A program made the translations under genes and the position numbers. From JAICQQ01 sp965651135 (GTDB taxonomy: Bacteria > Myxococcota_A > Polyangia > Polyangiales > Polyangiaceae): a DNA stretch of 64,000 bases. Below, piece by piece: positions 62,607-64,000 of the stretch. The notes beneath the pieces are model-generated. The model made no database searches, had not been told where the DNA came from, and saw only the letters and a program-made list of their open reading frames with translations. Location: assembly GCA_965651135.1 (NCBI GenBank), contig CBFGRJ010000001.1:1-64000 (forward strand), written 5' to 3'. Every line of letters begins with the position of its first letter. The first letter of the stretch is position 1.

Positions 62607-63833
62607 GTGGCGGTCTTCGAATACAAAGGCATTCAGATCAGCACCGGTAAGGCTGTCAAAGGCTACCGCGATGCCGACAATGCGCGCGCACTCAGAGGCT
62701 TGCTCAGGCGCGACGGTATTCTCTTGACGCTGGCTACGGAGGAGAGCGAGCGTAAACAGAAGGCCAAGCGCAATATCGATCTCTTGGCGTTTCTGCGTCG
62801 GCCAAACGCATCCGACATCGCCATCATGACCCGCCAATTGGCGACGCTGGTACGCGCGGGCGTGCCGCTGGTCGACTCGGTGGCAGCGCTCACGGAGCAA
62901 GTCGAAAAGGAGCAGCTCCAGCGCGTCTTGACGGGGGTACGCGAGACTTTGAACGAGGGCACCAGCTTCGCCAAAAGCCTGGCGATGCATCCCAAGGTCT
63001 TTGCTCCGCTCTACGTGAACATGGTCGCCGCGGGTGAAGCCTCCGGAAACCTTGAGGCGGTGCTGGAGCGCTTGGCGGACTTCATGGAAGGGCAGGCACG
63101 CCTGAAAGGCAAGGTCATGGCATCACTGGCCTATCCTGTGCTCATGGCCTTCATCGGGACCGTGCTCGTGGGCTTTTTGATGGTGGCCGTGGTGCCCAAG
63201 GTCACCGCGATTTTCGAGAATTTGGGGCAGGCCTTGCCTTGGTATACGGCGCTATTGATCTTCGTTTCGGACGTCATCTCCGGTTACTGGTGGTTGATGT
63301 TTTTGTGTGCGGGTCTCGGTTATTGGTGGCTCCGGCGCTGGAAGAGCAAGCCCGAAGGGCGACTCAAGTGGGATACGCTCAAGCTCAGGCTCCCGCTGTT
63401 CGGGAGGCTCAACCTGCTGGTGGCGGTTTCGCGGTTCACTCGCACCCTGGCCACATTGTTGGCCAGCGGCGTCCAGCTTTTGGCGGCCATGGAAATCGGG
63501 AAGAACGTGCTGGAAAACGCGCGACTAGAGAGTGTGGTCAAAGAGGCCATCGGCTCCATTCGCGAGGGCGAGAGCATCGCCGAGCCGCTCAAGCGCAGCG
63601 GGCAGTTTCCGCCCATGGTGACCCACATGATCGCCGTGGGTGAACGTTCCGGTCAACTCGAGCAAATGCTCGAAAACGTGAGCCGCGCGTACGAATCAGA
63701 CGTGGAGACGCGTGTGGCCGCGCTCACCAGCTTGCTCGAACCGTTGATGATCCTGATCATGGGAGGCGTCGTGGGGTTCATCGCCATGTCGATTCTGATG
63801 CCCATGGTTCAAATGAACGAGCTCGTACAGTGA
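62607..63833 (+). CDS. gspF: type II secretion inner-membrane protein GspF
   Basis: Polytopic inner-membrane platform protein. The 408-residue product (GTG start, 13 nt after gspE) has two copies of the T2SSF domain: residues about 70-190 (MTRQLATLVRAGVPLVDSV) and about 270-400 (VSRFTRTLATLLASGVQLLAAM). Three transmembrane helices are placed as expected, one between the repeats and one at the C-terminus. Short N-terminal domain AVFEYKGI is typical. It is followed four bases later by an unusual gene rather than gspG. Confidence 0.95.
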   Translation: MAVFEYKGIQISTGKAVKGYRDADNARALRGLLRRDGILLTLATEESERKQKAKRNIDLLAFLRRPNASDIAIMTRQLATLVRAGVPLVDSVAALTEQVEKEQLQRVLTGVRETLNEGTSFAKSLAMHPKVFAPLYVNMVAAGEASGNLEAVLERLADFMEGQARLKGKVMASLAYPVLMAFIGTVLVGFLMVAVVPKVTAIFENLGQALPWYTALLIFVSDVISGYWWLMFLCAGLGYWWLRRWKSKPEGRLKWDTLKLRLPLFGRLNLLVAVSRFTRTLATLLASGVQLLAAMEIGKNVLENARLESVVKEAIGSIREGESIAEPLKRSGQFPPMVTHMIAVGERSGQLEQMLENVSRAYESDVETRVAALTSLLEPLMILIMGGVVGFIAMSILMPMVQMNELVQ

Positions 63834-63836
63834 CTC

Positions 63837-64000
63837 ATGATCAAGCGAAGGCGCCGTGGAGAGGTACGCATCCTGTTCCCTTGGGAAGGCAAGGGCGGGC
63901 TACGCCGTTGGTTGGGCCTGGGCAAGATGCGACCCTTTTTGTGGGTGTTCGTGGTCCTGGCCTTCGTTTGGGTAGTGGGCGCACGCGAGAGGCACTCGGC
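63837..64000 (+). CDS. small membrane protein gene cut by the right edge
   Basis: An ATG at 63837, three bases after the gspF stop, opens a frame that runs off the window. The visible 54 residues are basic (MIKRRRRGEVRI), contain FPWEGKGGLRRWLG and then a transmembrane helix (about 33-49). There is no type IV prepilin leader (G followed by FTLIE), so it is not gspG. It is probably part of the gsp operon; function is unknown. Confidence 0.7.
   Translation, partial: MIKRRRRGEVRILFPWEGKGGLRRWLGLGKMRPFLWVFVVLAFVWVVGARERHS

Overview
The window looks like a chromosomal segment of a Gram-negative myxobacterium-type organism (phylum Myxococcota, formerly Deltaproteobacteria). This is inferred from several traits together: high G+C coding sequence, frequent GTG starts, many lipoproteins with Ser/Thr/Gly-rich linkers, Hanks-type Ser/Thr kinases beside histidine kinases, the DUF1552/DUF1592 protein pair, a type II secretion operon and a 3775-residue TPR protein. 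No rRNA, CRISPR array, integrase or transposase was seen. One tRNA gene (Leu, anticodon UAA) is present. The gene content reads as core chromosome rather than a mobile island.

Layout. 1-6.8 kb: an M1 aminopeptidase lipoprotein, then a ketosynthase and a 4'-phosphopantetheinyl transferase translationally coupled on the minus strand, divergent from an HMG-CoA-synthase-like gene. 6.9-12.9 kb: yebC, then a minus-strand run feoA-feoB-mpg-coaBC-CPBP protease with tiny gaps or overlaps and a good Fur-box candidate in front of feoA. 12.9-17.9 kb: a signalling block with a Ser/Thr kinase, a hybrid histidine kinase, a PPP phosphatase and a degenerate membrane-tethered kinase. 17.9-21.8 kb: tRNA-Leu, exported proteins and thiD. 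21.8-28 kb: a coiled-coil/TPR membrane protein, efp, a large lipoprotein, enoyl-CoA hydratase and 3-hydroxyacyl-CoA dehydrogenase, and a TPR lipoprotein. 28.1-39.4 kb: one gene for the giant TPR protein. 39.5-47.9 kb: pdxJ, the DUF1552/DUF1592 pair with a divergent membrane cytochrome-like gene, a DUF374 acyltransferase, a class IV aminotransferase, a lipoprotein behind two abutting palindromes, and an unrecognised 391-residue protein. 47.9-55.5 kb: dnaX-recR (no ybaB between them), a lipoprotein, a 7TM-like histidine kinase, bioA, a gene-free GC-rich repeat tract, and a [2Fe-2S] thioredoxin-like ferredoxin. 55.5-64 kb: a palindromic interspersed-type repeat, an NtrC-family activator, and gspC-D-E-F followed by a small membrane-protein gene cut by the right edge.

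How the parts may work together. The iron-uptake genes share a putative transcript with base-excision repair and CoA biosynthesis genes. The ketosynthase, PPTase and HMGS-like enzymes could form a small carbon-carbon-bond-forming pathway whose acyl carrier protein is not in the window. A dyad and a -24/-12 type promoter lie between the NtrC-type gene and gspC, suggesting sigma-54 control of type II secretion by its neighbour. The best candidates for undescribed biology are the giant TPR protein with its second-order repeat, the ketosynthase/HMGS-like cassette, the pseudokinase-containing signalling block, and the palindromic repeat at 55.5 kb.
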